Shown here: in pieces, positions 1-9,556 of the stretch
Numbering within the stretch: position 1 is the stretch's first letter
Layout: each line of letters starts with the position of its first letter
NCBI GenBank assembly: GCA_965214125.1
Contig: CBDCBA010000027.1
Coordinates: 248,001-312,000 of the forward strand
Source of the DNA: CBDCBA01 sp965214125
Lineage (GTDB): Bacteria; Planctomycetota; Phycisphaerae; Tepidisphaerales; Tepidisphaeraceae
Reading direction: 5' to 3'
Length of the DNA: 64,000 nt
Made by a program: the position numbers and the translations under genes
The notes under the pieces: generated by a model
The model's database searches: none
What the model was told of the DNA's origin: nothing
What the model saw: the letters and a program-made list of their open reading frames with translations, nothing else

Positions 1-167
1 GGAAGCAGCTTCGCGATGCCGCCGTCGAGCGGACAGTCGCCGGCGTCGTGGTGCCGGTTTGCTCGATTGATGACCTGATTACTATTAAGGAAGCTGCCGG
101 CCGGGATCGCGATTTAGTCGATATCGCGAAGCTTCGCCAGGTACGCGACAATCCCAATCAAGTTTAG
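1..167 (+). CDS. nucleotidyltransferase-like protein, C-terminal part only
   Basis: Only the last 54 codons are in the window, read from base 3 to the TAG at 165-167. The peptide contains the stretch SIDDLITIKEAAGRDRDLVD, which closely matches the C-terminal signature of small nucleotidyltransferase-fold proteins (usually a DLI-x-K-x-AGRxxDLxD pattern). The catalytic half lies upstream of the window, so activity cannot be judged. Such proteins are often paired with a small partner gene, and the next ORF begins 2 bases after this stop. A second protein of the same general type is at 26231-26833. Family assignment is by motif only. Confidence 0.6.
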   Translation, partial: KQLRDAAVERTVAGVVVPVCSIDDLITIKEAAGRDRDLVDIAKLRQVRDNPNQV

Positions 168-168
168 A

Positions 169-456
169 ATGACGATCTTTCCAGACATCCCCGAATCGAA
201 GCATAAACGACAGCGCCTGAACGATGCTTTCGCAGCACACGAGTTGGAGCAACTGCATGAGTGCCTCAGCAGGACGACTGTCGATGAGCGAATCTTCATG
301 GCCGGGGAGATGATTTTGGCCTTCCCCGACCAACTCGAGGCCCAGCGCATCCGCGAGGGCGTCTACGGCGATCGGATTCCGCAGGCGTTGCTCAATGATC
401 CGCCGCCGCTGGTGAAGGAGGCGTTGATCCAGGTCGGCCGGCTGCCGCCGGAGTGA
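169..456 (+). CDS. hypothetical protein (95 aa), coupled to upstream nucleotidyltransferase-like gene
   Basis: The start ATG follows the TAG of the upstream gene after one base, so the two are probably translated together. The protein is soluble, rich in charged residues and without signal peptide or membrane segment. I do not recognise a family. The position suggests a partner of the nucleotidyltransferase-like protein, as in small two-gene modules, but it lacks the HEPN signature (RxxxxH) expected of the classical MNT-HEPN pair. A start further inside (Met45) is possible. Base composition is somewhat less GC-rich than the neighbours. Confidence 0.55.
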   Translation: MTIFPDIPESKHKRQRLNDAFAAHELEQLHECLSRTTVDERIFMAGEMILAFPDQLEAQRIREGVYGDRIPQALLNDPPPLVKEALIQVGRLPPE

Positions 457-479
457 ACGGCCCTGCTATCCTGCCGGCC

Positions 480-1673
480 ATGCAGGACCTCGACTCTCGC
501 ACCCCCGCCGGCCATACCGGCAGCCATCGCGATCGCGACTTCGCCACCCGCTGCGTTCACAGCGGCGTCGATCAGGACCCCACGCACCGCTCGGCCACCA
601 CGCCGATCTACCCGACCAGCACCTTCGGCTGGAACGCCCTGGGCGACCACGGCGGGTACGAGTACACGCGCAGCGGCAACCCGACCCGCCGGGCCCTGGA
701 GGAAAATCTCGCCGCGCTCGAAGGGGGCCTCGACTGCCGCGCCGTCTGCTCAGGCATGGCCGCCGTGACGGCCGCGCTGCACCTGTTCAGAGCGGGCGAC
801 CACGTCATCGCCGGGCACGACATCTACGGCGGCACCTGGCGGCTGATGGCCGACGTCATGCCCGGCCTTGGCATCGAGGTCAGCTTCGTCGACATGCATG
901 ACGCGGCCAACATCGCCGCGGCGATCAGGCCGAACACGAAAGGCCTGTGGATCGAGACGCCGAGCAACCCGCTGCTGAACTGCCTCGACGTCCGCAAGGT
1001 CGTCGGCGTCGCGAAGGAAAAGAACCTCGTCACGATCGCCGACAACACGTTTCTCTCGCCCGCACTCATGCGGCCGATCGAGTTGGGCGTGGACGTGGTG
1101 GTTCACTCGACGACGAAATACCTCAACGGCCACAGCGACGTGATCGGCGGCGCGGTGGTCTGCGCCAAGCAGGAGCACGCGGATCGTGTCGCGTACATTG
1201 TCAACGCGATGGGGCTGGGTCAGGCCCCGTTCGATGCCTGGCTCGTGCTCCGCGGCATCAAGACGCTTGGCCCGCGCGTCCGCGAGCACTGCACCAATAC
1301 CCAGAAGATCGCCGAGTTCCTCGACGGCCACGAGCAGGTCGAGAAGGTCTACTACCCCGGCCTGCCGAGCCATCCGCACCACGATCTGGCTAAAGACCAG
1401 CAGGACGGGTTCGGCGGGATGGTCAGCTTCGACGTCAAGGGCGGCGCCGACAAGGCGAAGCGCGTGCTGATGGCCGCCCCGCTGATCCTGCTCGCCGAAA
1501 GCCTGGGCGGGGTCGAGAGCTTGTGGGAGCACCCGTGGTCGATGAGCCACGCGAGCATGACGGAGGACGCCCGCCGCGCCGCCGGGATCGGCGAAGGGTG
1601 CATCCGCCTGAGCGTCGGCATCGAGTCGGCCGACGACCTGATCGCCGACCTGCGGCACGCGTTGGCGCAGTAG
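480..1673 (+). CDS. PLP-dependent cystathionine gamma-synthase / beta-lyase family enzyme
   Basis: A 397-residue fold-type I PLP enzyme of the Cys/Met metabolism family. Family landmarks are visible: the YEYTRSGNPTR substrate and phosphate region near residue 60, the IETPSNP and ADNTF motifs, and the PLP lysine in HSTTKYLNGHSDVIGG at about residue 213. It would catalyse a gamma-replacement or beta-elimination on cystathionine or a homoserine ester in transsulfuration or methionine synthesis. The exact reaction (MetB, MetC, MetZ) cannot be read from sequence. A GTG at 453 is in frame, but it overlaps the previous stop and adds a non-conserved leader, so the ATG at 480 is preferred. It stands alone before the atp operon. 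Confidence 0.88.
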   Translation: MQDLDSRTPAGHTGSHRDRDFATRCVHSGVDQDPTHRSATTPIYPTSTFGWNALGDHGGYEYTRSGNPTRRALEENLAALEGGLDCRAVCSGMAAVTAALHLFRAGDHVIAGHDIYGGTWRLMADVMPGLGIEVSFVDMHDAANIAAAIRPNTKGLWIETPSNPLLNCLDVRKVVGVAKEKNLVTIADNTFLSPALMRPIELGVDVVVHSTTKYLNGHSDVIGGAVVCAKQEHADRVAYIVNAMGLGQAPFDAWLVLRGIKTLGPRVREHCTNTQKIAEFLDGHEQVEKVYYPGLPSHPHHDLAKDQQDGFGGMVSFDVKGGADKAKRVLMAAPLILLAESLGGVESLWEHPWSMSHASMTEDARRAAGIGEGCIRLSVGIESADDLIADLRHALAQ

Positions 1674-1763
1674 CCGGCGTCTTGTTCTCCGGCACCGAGG
1701 AAGCTACACTCGGGCGACATTGTGAAAAGCGTCACGAAGTCGCCTGGGCGATAGGATCATGCC

Positions 1764-2030
1764 ATGCCGGACGACACCAACCCGCCCGACCGCGACTTCG
1801 TCTCCGAGTATCGCCAACGCGAAAAGGACCAGGCGGAGACGGCGTCATGGCACAAGATCGGCAGCGCGGGCGTCGAGTTCGCTGGCGCCGTCGGCCTTGG
1901 CGCCCTCGGCGGATTGCTGCTCGACAGGTGGCTCGACACCGGGCCGTGGCTGTTGATCGTCGGCGTCTTTCTCGGCTTCGCTGTCGGCCTGTTCCTGTTG
2001 GTTCGCGTGGCCGGCAGTGCGTTCAAGTGA
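1764..2030 (+). CDS. AtpZ/AtpI-family F0 assembly protein
   Basis: An 88-residue protein with a charged N-terminal third (about residues 1-30) followed by two hydrophobic helices (about 36-55 and 62-82) with the GxxLGALGGLLLDRWLDTGPW pattern typical of AtpZ/AtpI proteins. These small membrane proteins precede the F-type ATP synthase genes and help assemble the c-ring or load Mg2+. It is the first gene of the atp cluster here. Its end lies just before the start of the next membrane protein, so the two are likely co-translated. Confidence 0.8.
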   Translation: MPDDTNPPDRDFVSEYRQREKDQAETASWHKIGSAGVEFAGAVGLGALGGLLLDRWLDTGPWLLIVGVFLGFAVGLFLLVRVAGSAFK

Positions 2031-2046
2031 GTCCCCGTCCATCCGC

Positions 2047-2559
2047 ATGACCGACGCCCGCACGAACTCGACGCCGCCGCACGGGGCCATTGCGTTGACG
2101 GCGGCCGTGTTGGCGGGGCTGATCGTCGCCGTCGCCATCACGCTCGGCCTCGCGGCCGGCTTCGACTGGACCGGTGCCTGGCCCGCCGTCGCGATCGCCG
2201 CGGGCGTTGGAATCTTCGCGATTCTGACAACGCTGCCGCTGCTGTTGCTCGTGGTCTCGAAGGTTTCCGCCGCCGACGCGGACGGGCTCATCAAGCTCAG
2301 CAGCGCGGTGATGGCGGCCGGGCTGATCCGGATGATCGTCGTCGCGGTCGGCATCATCGTGCCGGTCAAGCTGTACGACGCCGCCCCGTGGCCGACGCTC
2401 GGCTTCGTGGCCATCCACTACGTGCTGCTGACCTTGGCGGAGGTGGGCGTGCTCGGGCGGCTCTTCTGGCGGAAGGATAGCGAGTCACCGGCCCCGCCCA
2501 AGGTGGAGACTGCCGAGGATTCGGCCGAATCCCCTGCCGCGCCGTCGCCGGTTCGTTGA
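2047..2559 (+). CDS. ATP synthase subunit I-like membrane protein
   Basis: A 170-residue protein with four predicted membrane segments (roughly residues 13-37, 43-72, 84-106 and 111-138) and a charged, proline-rich C-terminal tail. It sits between the AtpZ/AtpI homologue and atpB, where many bacteria carry a second, poorly conserved atpI-type gene. Function is inferred mainly from position. An upstream in-frame GTG at 2017 would overlap the preceding gene; the ATG at 2047 gives a tidy N terminus and is preferred. Confidence 0.7.
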   Translation: MTDARTNSTPPHGAIALTAAVLAGLIVAVAITLGLAAGFDWTGAWPAVAIAAGVGIFAILTTLPLLLLVVSKVSAADADGLIKLSSAVMAAGLIRMIVVAVGIIVPVKLYDAAPWPTLGFVAIHYVLLTLAEVGVLGRLFWRKDSESPAPPKVETAEDSAESPAAPSPVR

Positions 2560-2622
2560 AAGTCCGTTCGCCCCGTCTAAGCTTCGCTCCCCCGTTTGCC
2601 GCCCCGCCTCACGTTGCCCGCG

Positions 2623-3585
2623 ATGATCGAGTTGCTCCCCGACCTCACGCCGTTCCTGACCCTCGCCGCCGACGCCGGCGGCAGCATGTCGGACAAGGCG
2701 ATCGGCCACATCAAGGACCACTGGCACTACGTCGGCGACGTGCCGATCATCAGCAATCACATCATCATCATGCTGATCGTGGCGGCGATCATGCTGGCGG
2801 TCTTCATCCCGCTGGCCAAGCGCTACCGCGAGGGGCAGGAGGTCGTGCCGAGCAAGAAGGCCAACTTCTTCGAAGCGATCATGCTTTACATGCGGGACGA
2901 CGTCGCCAAGCCGGTGCTCGGCGACGCGACGGCGACCTACATCCCGCTGCTCTGGACGCTCTTCTTCTTCATCCTCTTCAACAACCTGATCGGCCTGCTC
3001 CCGCTCGAGCCGTTGCAACGCGGCTGGACGCCGTGGTACCCGATCTACGGCACGGCGACGGCGAACATTTACGTTACGGGCGCGCTGGCGTTTGTGGCGT
3101 TCATCGTAATTCAGTTCGCCGGGATTAGTGCGAATGGCCTCGGTGGCTACCTGAAGCACTTCTTGGCCGGGGCGCCGCTGTATATGGCTCCGATCATTGT
3201 GTTCGTCGAGATCGCGGGCATGTTCGTCAAGCCGGTTGCCCTGGCGATTCGCCTGATGGCGAACATGACGGGTGGCCACCTGCTGCTCGGCATCCTGCTC
3301 GCTCTGGGTGTGGGCGCATTCCAGACCCTCGGTACCGGCGGCGGGATCGCGATTAGCGTCGCGGTCATCATCGGCAGCGTGCTGATCATGGTGCTCGAAG
3401 TGTTCGTCGCCTTCCTCCAGGCGTACATCTTCACCTTCCTGACCGCCCTCTTCATCGGCCTGCTCGTGGTGCACGAGGAGCACGACGAACACGCCGAGCA
3501 CGACCATGACCTGGCCGTCGACCTTGACGATGCCAGCAGGCTTCCCGAGGGCGCGGTCGAGGCCGGCGTGCGGATGGCGGGATAG
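2623..3585 (+). CDS. atpB: F1F0 ATP synthase subunit a
   Basis: A 320-residue polytopic membrane protein. It has the subunit-a pattern of five or more hydrophobic helices, and the conserved region with the essential arginine is visible in KPVALAIRLMANMTGGHL (about residues 205-222), followed by the helix ending FIGLLVVHEEH. Subunit a forms the two proton half-channels against the c-ring. It has a soluble N-terminal extension (about 50 residues) and a His/Glu/Asp-rich C-terminal tail. An in-frame TTG at 2596 is possible; the ATG at 2623 is chosen. A 177-bp gap with a 9-bp-stem hairpin (3606-3614 with 3632-3640) separates it from atpE. Confidence 0.93.
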   Translation: MIELLPDLTPFLTLAADAGGSMSDKAIGHIKDHWHYVGDVPIISNHIIIMLIVAAIMLAVFIPLAKRYREGQEVVPSKKANFFEAIMLYMRDDVAKPVLGDATATYIPLLWTLFFFILFNNLIGLLPLEPLQRGWTPWYPIYGTATANIYVTGALAFVAFIVIQFAGISANGLGGYLKHFLAGAPLYMAPIIVFVEIAGMFVKPVALAIRLMANMTGGHLLLGILLALGVGAFQTLGTGGGIAISVAVIIGSVLIMVLEVFVAFLQAYIFTFLTALFIGLLVVHEEHDEHAEHDHDLAVDLDDASRLPEGAVEAGVRMAG

Positions 3586-3605
3586 AGACGAACCGAACGT
3601 GTTGC

Positions 3606-3640
3606 GGCGGGTCGGGCCATCGGCTCGCGGACGACCCGCC
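3606..3640. other. hairpin in the atpB-atpE gap
   Basis: A perfect 9-bp inverted repeat (GGCGGGTCG with CGACCCGCC) with a 17-base loop lies in the 177-bp gap between atpB and atpE. There is no T-run, so it is not a classical terminator. Hairpins in front of the c-subunit gene can adjust its much higher expression through RNA processing or stability; that role is an inference here. Confidence 0.45.
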
Positions 3641-3762
3641 GGTGCAAAGCTCGAACGCTGTGTGCCCTTTGGCCCCGTTCGGCAATGCGAACAGACGGCC
3701 CCTCTCCGCGGCCCGGCCCTTCCGCCGCCGACTTGGCGGAAACCACTGAAAGACTCTCTCCT

Positions 3763-4116
3763 ATGAAGCGCATTCTCGCACTCTTTGCCCTGGTCGCCCT
3801 GCTCCTTCCGGCGACGATCTCGAGCGCCCAGGTCACGACGGGCGGACCCGTTGTGATTCCCGACACGGACGAAGGCCGCACCGCTTACGTCGACGGCAGC
3901 ATCGGCACCGGCCTCGGCGTGCTCGGCGTCGGCATCGGCATCGGCCTGATCATCATGGGTGCCGGCCGTGGCATCGGCAACATCGGTGGCCACGCTGCCG
4001 ACGCCATCGCTCGCCAGCCCGAGGCCGGCGGCCGCATCTTCACGACCATGATCATCAGCGCCGCTCTCATCGAGGGTGCGACGCTCTTCGCCCTCGTGGT
4101 CGCGATCATCAAGTAA
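3763..4116 (+). CDS. atpE: F1F0 ATP synthase subunit c with N-terminal leader
   Basis: A 117-residue proteolipid. Residues 1-22 form a hydrophobic leader ending in SSAQ that resembles a signal peptide, followed by a polar spacer. The two c-ring helices then follow, joined by the conserved loop ARQPEAGG. The ion-binding carboxylate is the Glu in SAALIEGATLF. The residue after it is Gly rather than Ser/Thr, and the first helix has no Gln, so proton rather than sodium coupling is likely. The leader makes it longer than the usual 70-90 residues. The ATG at 3763 fits the leader; the same frame is open further upstream without a good start. Confidence 0.92.
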   Translation: MKRILALFALVALLLPATISSAQVTTGGPVVIPDTDEGRTAYVDGSIGTGLGVLGVGIGIGLIIMGAGRGIGNIGGHAADAIARQPEAGGRIFTTMIISAALIEGATLFALVVAIIK

Positions 4117-4209
4117 GACAGTTCGAACTCCGCCCCCGCCGTCGCTAACGCGGCGGCGTGGGGCTTGGGCCAACCGGCCCGCCCCCCGCCCGCCCGCACC
4201 TTCGACGAC

Positions 4210-4852
4210 ATGACCAAGCCAAGCCGCCTGCTGGCCCTCGCCACCGCCGCCCTGCTCCTGTTCGCCATGCCCGCCCTCGGTGCCGACGCGCCGGCGGAGG
4301 CGGGCGAAACGACGCTTTTCGACAGCCCCGGCGTCGAGCAGATCGTCACGAGCGTTATCACGCTCCTCATCTTCCTGGGCCTGATGGCGATTCTCGCCAA
4401 GTTCGCGTGGGGGCCGATCGTCAAGAGCCTCGAAGATCGCGAAGGGCGCATCCGTTCCGATATCGAGGCCGCCGAGCGCGCCCGTGCCGACAGTGAGAAG
4501 GCCCGCGCCGAGCATCAGCGGCAGCTCGACGAGGCCGACACGCGCGTCCGCGACCTGATCGCCCAGGCCAACGCCGACGGGCAGCAGCTCGCGGACGCGG
4601 ATTCGGATGCAGGCGCAGGAGGAGGCCGAGGAGATCAAGGAGCGTGCCCAGCGCGACATCGAGCAGAGCCGTCGCGAGGCGATCGAGAGCGTCCGCAGCG
4701 AGGCCGCCACGCTCGCGGTGTCGATTGCCGAGAAGATTCTCGGCCGCGAGGTGACGGTCGACGACCAGCAGCGCTTGATTGAGGCGAGCCTCGACGAGAT
4801 GCAGAAGAGCGGCATCGACTCCAAGGCCGAGCCCAAGGCGGTGATGGTCTAG
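4210..4852 (+). CDS. atpF: F1F0 ATP synthase subunit b, interrupted by an apparent frameshift
   Basis: The first part (from ATG 4210) has a signal-peptide-like leader, a membrane helix (TSVITLLIFLGLMAILAKFAW) and the start of the long charged b-subunit helix up to about residue 130. In that frame the sequence then becomes nonsense and stops at 4782. The true continuation, MQAQEEAEEIKERAQRDIEQ to SKAEPKAVMV at 4852, is in the +1 frame from about 4592. Restoring a CG pair at the GCGG near 4597-4600 would give a continuous protein reading ADARIRMQAQEE, about 214 residues, a normal length for subunit b. This is either a sequence error or a real lesion in an essential stalk subunit. Confidence 0.85.
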
Positions 4853-4886
4853 CGGCCGCATCGATTGTTCCCACTTCGAGAACTTT

Positions 4887-5426
4887 ATGACCGAACAACA
4901 CTCCAGCCTCGCCCTGACCTACGCCCGCTCGATGCTCGAGCTCGCCGAGGAGCGCGACGAGGTCGAGCCCGTCGCGAACGACATGGGCGCCATCAACCAG
5001 GTGCTCGAGGAGAACCCGACCTTCGCCGCGTTCCTGCGCGACCCAGGAATCGGCGTCGAGGAGCGGCGCAGCGTGCTCGACAAGGCGTTTGGCGGCGGGG
5101 AGAAGATCACCGTCCGGTTCCTGAACCTGCTGAACGAGCGCGGCCGCCTGCGGCAGTTGCCGGCGATTACGGACGCGTTCGAGTACCTTCTCGATCAGAA
5201 GCTCGGCAAGATCGAGGCGGACGTAACGGTCGCGCAGAAGCTCGACGACGCGCAGTTGGAGGACGTCCGCCAGCGCGTCGGCAAGGCGCTGGGCAAGGAG
5301 GCGGTGGTGCACCAGTACGTAAAGCCCGAGATCATCGGCGGCATGATCCTACGGGTGGGCGACACCGTGATCGACGCCAGCGTCCGCCGCCAGCTCGACG
5401 CGATGCGCGAGCGTCTGTTGGGGTGA
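4887..5426 (+). CDS. atpH: F1F0 ATP synthase subunit delta
   Basis: A 179-residue soluble protein of normal delta-subunit length. The N-terminal helical domain begins with LALTYARSMLELAEE. The C-terminal signature is present as VHQYVKPEIIGGMILRVGDTVIDASVRRQLDAMRERL. Delta joins the b-dimer stalk to the top of the alpha3beta3 head. It follows atpF by 34 bases. Downstream is a 100-base gap filled by a repeat before atpA. Confidence 0.92.
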   Translation: MTEQHSSLALTYARSMLELAEERDEVEPVANDMGAINQVLEENPTFAAFLRDPGIGVEERRSVLDKAFGGGEKITVRFLNLLNERGRLRQLPAITDAFEYLLDQKLGKIEADVTVAQKLDDAQLEDVRQRVGKALGKEAVVHQYVKPEIIGGMILRVGDTVIDASVRRQLDAMRERLLG

Positions 5427-5442
5427 ACGAAACAGAAGAAGC

Positions 5443-5520
5443 GAGGAGCTAGTAGCTAGGAGCTAGTTCCAGAGGCAGAATCCGAGTCTGACTTGCTCCT
5501 AGCTCCTGACTCCTAGCTCC
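5443..5520. repeat. imperfect inverted repeat between atpH and atpA
   Basis: The left arm (5445-5466) consists of tandem copies of an AGGAGCTAG unit, and the right arm (5499-5520) is its inverse with 19 of 22 positions matching. The spacer is about 32 bases. It fills nearly the whole atpH-atpA gap and ends 8 bases before the atpA ATG, so any RNA stem would sit over the ribosome-binding region. It differs from the GTAG/CTAC elements elsewhere in the window and more resembles the arm-of-small-units repeat at 21868-21967. Confidence 0.75.
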
Positions 5521-5528
5521 CACAAAAC

Positions 5529-7049
<1,521 letters not shown>

Positions 7050-7078
7050 GCGACTGCGACCACTTCGACGCACGATCC

Positions 7079-7106
7079 GGGCGTGGCCACCGCGGTGGCT
7101 ACGCCC
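7079..7106. repeat. GTAG-type single hairpin downstream of atpA
   Basis: A 13-bp stem with one G-T wobble. Read on the minus strand it is GCGTAG followed by the palindrome CCACCGCGGTGG, the same GTAG-plus-hairpin plan as the longer REP-like elements in this window. It lies 30 bases after the atpA stop, in the gap between convergent genes, and could also act as an RNA 3-prime stabiliser. Confidence 0.6.
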
Positions 7107-7144
7107 GTTCGCGTTAGCGCGGCTCCATTTCAGGCGCAGCGTCC

Positions 7145-7204
7145 GGGTGCCACTGCATCGTTGCAGTGATTCGACCCAGACACTGCAAGGATGCAGTGGC
7201 ACCC
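7145..7204. repeat. 24-bp inverted repeat between convergent atpA and arsR-type gene
   Basis: Arms 7145-7168 and 7181-7204 match at 23 of 24 positions (outer part GGGTGCCACTGCAT), with a 12-base loop. Each arm is itself a short hairpin (CACTGC with GCAGTG), so the element is a hairpin pair of the REP/iREP kind, with GTGC where the others have GTAG. It lies between two convergent genes and probably terminates or protects both transcripts. There is no T-run. Confidence 0.7.
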
Positions 7205-7237
7205 GCGACCACCCGCTACAGCCGAACTGAACTCACG

Positions 7238-7741
7238 TCAAAGCCCCGACCGAGACACGGAGATGCCGTTGGGCGCCTCCGACGGGTCGGCGTTGGGCGC
7301 GGTCAGGATCTGAATCGCAAAGCCCCGCCCGAGGATCTGCATGCCGGCGGGCGTTTCGTCCCGGCCGTCGCCGTCGATGTCGTCCACGACCTCGCGCCCG
7401 GCCTTGGTCTGCTTGAGGGTCGACTCATCGCCGACCACCGCCGGCGAGATGCGGCCGTTCAGGCGGTAGAAGATCTGCTTGCCCTCGCGTCGATTGTCGA
7501 TGAGCTTGTTGACGCGCAGCAGGCCCAGGTGGTGGCTGACGGTTGGCTGGGGCAGGCGCAGCGCTTCGCACAGCTTGGTGACGTTCCTCTCGCCGTCGCT
7601 GAGCAACTGGAGGATGGAGACGCGAGTGCGATCGCTCAACAGCTTGAAGAGGGAGGTCAGGCCCTGCAACTCTTGAGGCTGGAGCGTGAGCAGCGGTCCG
7701 ACGAGCGCGGCTTGGTCCGTCGCGTGATTGGAGTCATCCAT
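7238..7741 (-). CDS. ArsR-family winged-helix transcriptional regulator
   Basis: A 167-residue protein with a typical ArsR winged helix at about residues 24-95: SLFKLLSDRTRVSILQLLSD, then the recognition helix region LRLPQPTVSHHLGLLR and the wing NRREGKQIFYRL. No clustered Cys/His metal site is visible in the recognition helix, so a metal-sensing role is not indicated. The 70-residue C-terminal tail is unlike simple metal sensors. The ATG at 7741 is preferred over TTG 7747, because a GAAGGA ribosome-binding site lies about 9 bases upstream. Its targets are unknown and the gene stands alone. Confidence 0.85.
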   Translation of the reverse strand: MDDSNHATDQAALVGPLLTLQPQELQGLTSLFKLLSDRTRVSILQLLSDGERNVTKLCEALRLPQPTVSHHLGLLRVNKLIDNRREGKQIFYRLNGRISPAVVGDESTLKQTKAGREVVDDIDGDGRDETPAGMQILGRGFAIQILTAPNADPSEAPNGISVSRSGL

Positions 7742-7946
7742 CGCCAAAAATCCTTCTTCAAGCAGCCCTTCGGACTGAATGTATCAGCATCAGCAGAAGC
7801 GACAACCATACCGGGCAGGCGCGCAAACGCAAGATCGTGTGAGTGGCCCGTGCTACGGCTTGGGCCATCGACTCCCGCACACTACTGGCCACTCCCGCAC
7901 ACAGTGTCGCCCGGCGTCCCGTGCGTGCCCGCGATTCGCCGCGCAC

Positions 7947-7974
7947 TTGACGCCTGCGGCGGTGCCCCTAAAGT
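7947..7974 (+). promoter_or_regulatory. candidate sigma-70 promoter of tRNA-Ala
   Basis: TTGACG (7947-7952), a 16-base spacer and TAAAGT (7969-7974) lie 35 bases before the tRNA. The -35 matches consensus at 5 of 6 and the -10 at 4 of 6 positions. Initiation near 7981 would leave a leader of about 28 bases for RNase P to remove. Confidence 0.45.
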
Positions 7975-8008
7975 GCCGGCCCACGGCGTCACGTGCCGTT
8001 GGCCCCGC

Positions 8009-8079
8009 GGGGCTATAGTCTAATGGGAGGACATCTCGGTCGCATCGAGAAGGTCCGGGTTCGAATCCCGGTAGCTCCA
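8009..8079 (+). tRNA. tRNA-Ala (anticodon CGC)
   Basis: A complete cloverleaf of 71 bases. The acceptor stem is GGGGCTA with TAGCTCC and includes the G3-U70 wobble that is the main identity element of alanine tRNA. The D stem is GTC/GAC. The anticodon stem is TCTCG/CGAGA, with loop GTCGCAT giving anticodon CGC (reads GCG). The T arm is CCGGG-TTCGAAT-CCCGG. The discriminator is A and CCA is not encoded. The D arm is short, and position 32 is G where a pyrimidine is usual. A candidate promoter is at 7947-7974. Confidence 0.87.
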
Positions 8080-8131
8080 CTGGCATCAGTACGGTATGCC
8101 ACCCAACGCCGCCGGCGACGCCGGGCGGCGT

Positions 8132-9496
8132 TCAATTTTGCGCGTCGGCGGCCAGCGTCGCAAGCACGACCCGCTCGGCGTGACGCACCGCCGGATGATC
8201 GGCGATCTCCGCGGGCAGCGGGCCGTCCGGCTCGACCACGATGTCCGGGTCCACGCCCCACACCGTGGCGTCGGGTTTTTTCTGAATCAGCCGCCCGTTG
8301 GGCAGGTGGAAGTAGTCGGTCGTGATCTTCATCTGCGAGCCCTCGCCCAGATCGAGCACGCTCTGCACGCTGCCCTTGCCGTAGCTGCGCGTGCCGACCA
8401 GCGTTGCGCGATCGTGATCGCCCAGCGCCCCGGCGAGAATCTCGCTCGCGCTGGCGCTCTGCCCGTCGATTAGCACCGCCAGCGGCAGCGGTTTACCCGT
8501 CTCAGTGCGAATGCTGCCCGGCGTCGCGGTCCGCACGTTCCGGGGCGAGTGCGCCCCTTCCCACCAGACAATCGTCCCTTCGTCGAGGAACAGGTCGGCA
8601 ATTTCCGCCGCCTCGCCCAACCCGCCGCCGGGGTTGCCGCGCAGATCGAGGATCATCCCGTCGAGTCCGTCCGCGACCAGGTCGCCCACCAACGTGGCGA
8701 TCATCTCACCACTTTGCGGGGTAAAATCGCGAAGGCGCACGTAGGCGATTTGGGGCCGTTGGTTTTGTTCGTCGAGCTCGACATCTGCCGGCGGGTCGAG
8801 CAGGAACACCGGCGTGCCCCGCTCGTCGACCCGGTGCCCTTCGATCGGCGGCGATCGCACCTCATCCCGTCGGGCCGTCACGATCAGCGAGTCGTCGCCG
8901 CGTTCGAGCGTCAGCTCCACCTCGGTTCCCACCGGGCCGAGGATCTTCTTGATCGCCTCCGCCTGGGATGTGCCGAGAATCGAGTCGCCGTCCACGCTGA
9001 CGATCACGTCGCCCACGCGCACGCCCGCCTGCTCCGCCGGGCCGTTGTCGAAGACGGAGATCACTCGCAGTCCACGCGATCCGTCCGTCGCGGGGTCGAA
9101 CGTCTCGTCGGCGCGGGCGACTGATTCGATTAGCACGCCGATCCCCTCAAATCGACCTTCGAGCGCGTTCTGAAACTGCCGTTGCTGCGCGGGCGGCACG
9201 TAGACGGTGTAGGGATCGGTCGCGAACGCCAGCATGCCCTGCACGGCTGCGCGGCGGAGCAACTCGGGCTCGACCTCCTCCACGTACCGCTCGCCGACGA
9301 TCTGCTTGACCTGAAGCAGCGTGCGGACGAAGTCGAGATCGTCATCACGCGGCGCCGACGACGTGCCTCCGTGTAGCGCCAGCAACGCAATTGCACCGAC
9401 GAACAGTCCCCAAGCCAAACGCCCATTACCGGCCACCGCCGTCGGCTCCTGAGACGGATCGGAACGGGACGGCGCGGGATGCTCGGTGGGCGTCAC
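8132..9496 (-). CDS. S41-family carboxy-terminal processing protease (CtpA-like)
   Basis: A 454-residue exported or membrane-anchored serine protease. A single hydrophobic helix lies at about residues 28-45. A PDZ domain follows (RVISVFDNGPAEQAGVRVGDVIVSVDG, about 145-175). The S41 catalytic domain carries the nucleophile Ser in DGQSASASEILAGAL and the general-base Lys in YGKGSVQS. LDLRGNPGGGL is the usual oxyanion and scaffold motif. CtpA-type enzymes trim C termini of periplasmic proteins and take part in envelope quality control. The start is a GTG (9496). It is divergent from the hydrolase at 9557. Confidence 0.93.
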   Translation of the reverse strand: MTPTEHPAPSRSDPSQEPTAVAGNGRLAWGLFVGAIALLALHGGTSSAPRDDDLDFVRTLLQVKQIVGERYVEEVEPELLRRAAVQGMLAFATDPYTVYVPPAQQRQFQNALEGRFEGIGVLIESVARADETFDPATDGSRGLRVISVFDNGPAEQAGVRVGDVIVSVDGDSILGTSQAEAIKKILGPVGTEVELTLERGDDSLIVTARRDEVRSPPIEGHRVDERGTPVFLLDPPADVELDEQNQRPQIAYVRLRDFTPQSGEMIATLVGDLVADGLDGMILDLRGNPGGGLGEAAEIADLFLDEGTIVWWEGAHSPRNVRTATPGSIRTETGKPLPLAVLIDGQSASASEILAGALGDHDRATLVGTRSYGKGSVQSVLDLGEGSQMKITTDYFHLPNGRLIQKKPDATVWGVDPDIVVEPDGPLPAEIADHPAVRHAERVVLATLAADAQN

Positions 9497-9556
9497 GCCA
9501 GCACTTTACCCGCTCTGCCGGCTCGAACATGGCACGCCGGTTGCCGCGATCCTGGG

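Noticed and set aside
1671..1695. GTAG-type hairpin at the stop of the PLP-enzyme gene
   Set aside because: Only a 4-5 bp stem; GTAG at a TAG stop is expected often by chance because most codons here end in G or C.
2485..4836. A 783-codon minus-strand open frame across atpB-atpF
   Set aside because: It overlaps three recognisable atp genes on the other strand and its translation is low-complexity Asp/His/Arg sequence, the usual shadow in GC-rich DNA.
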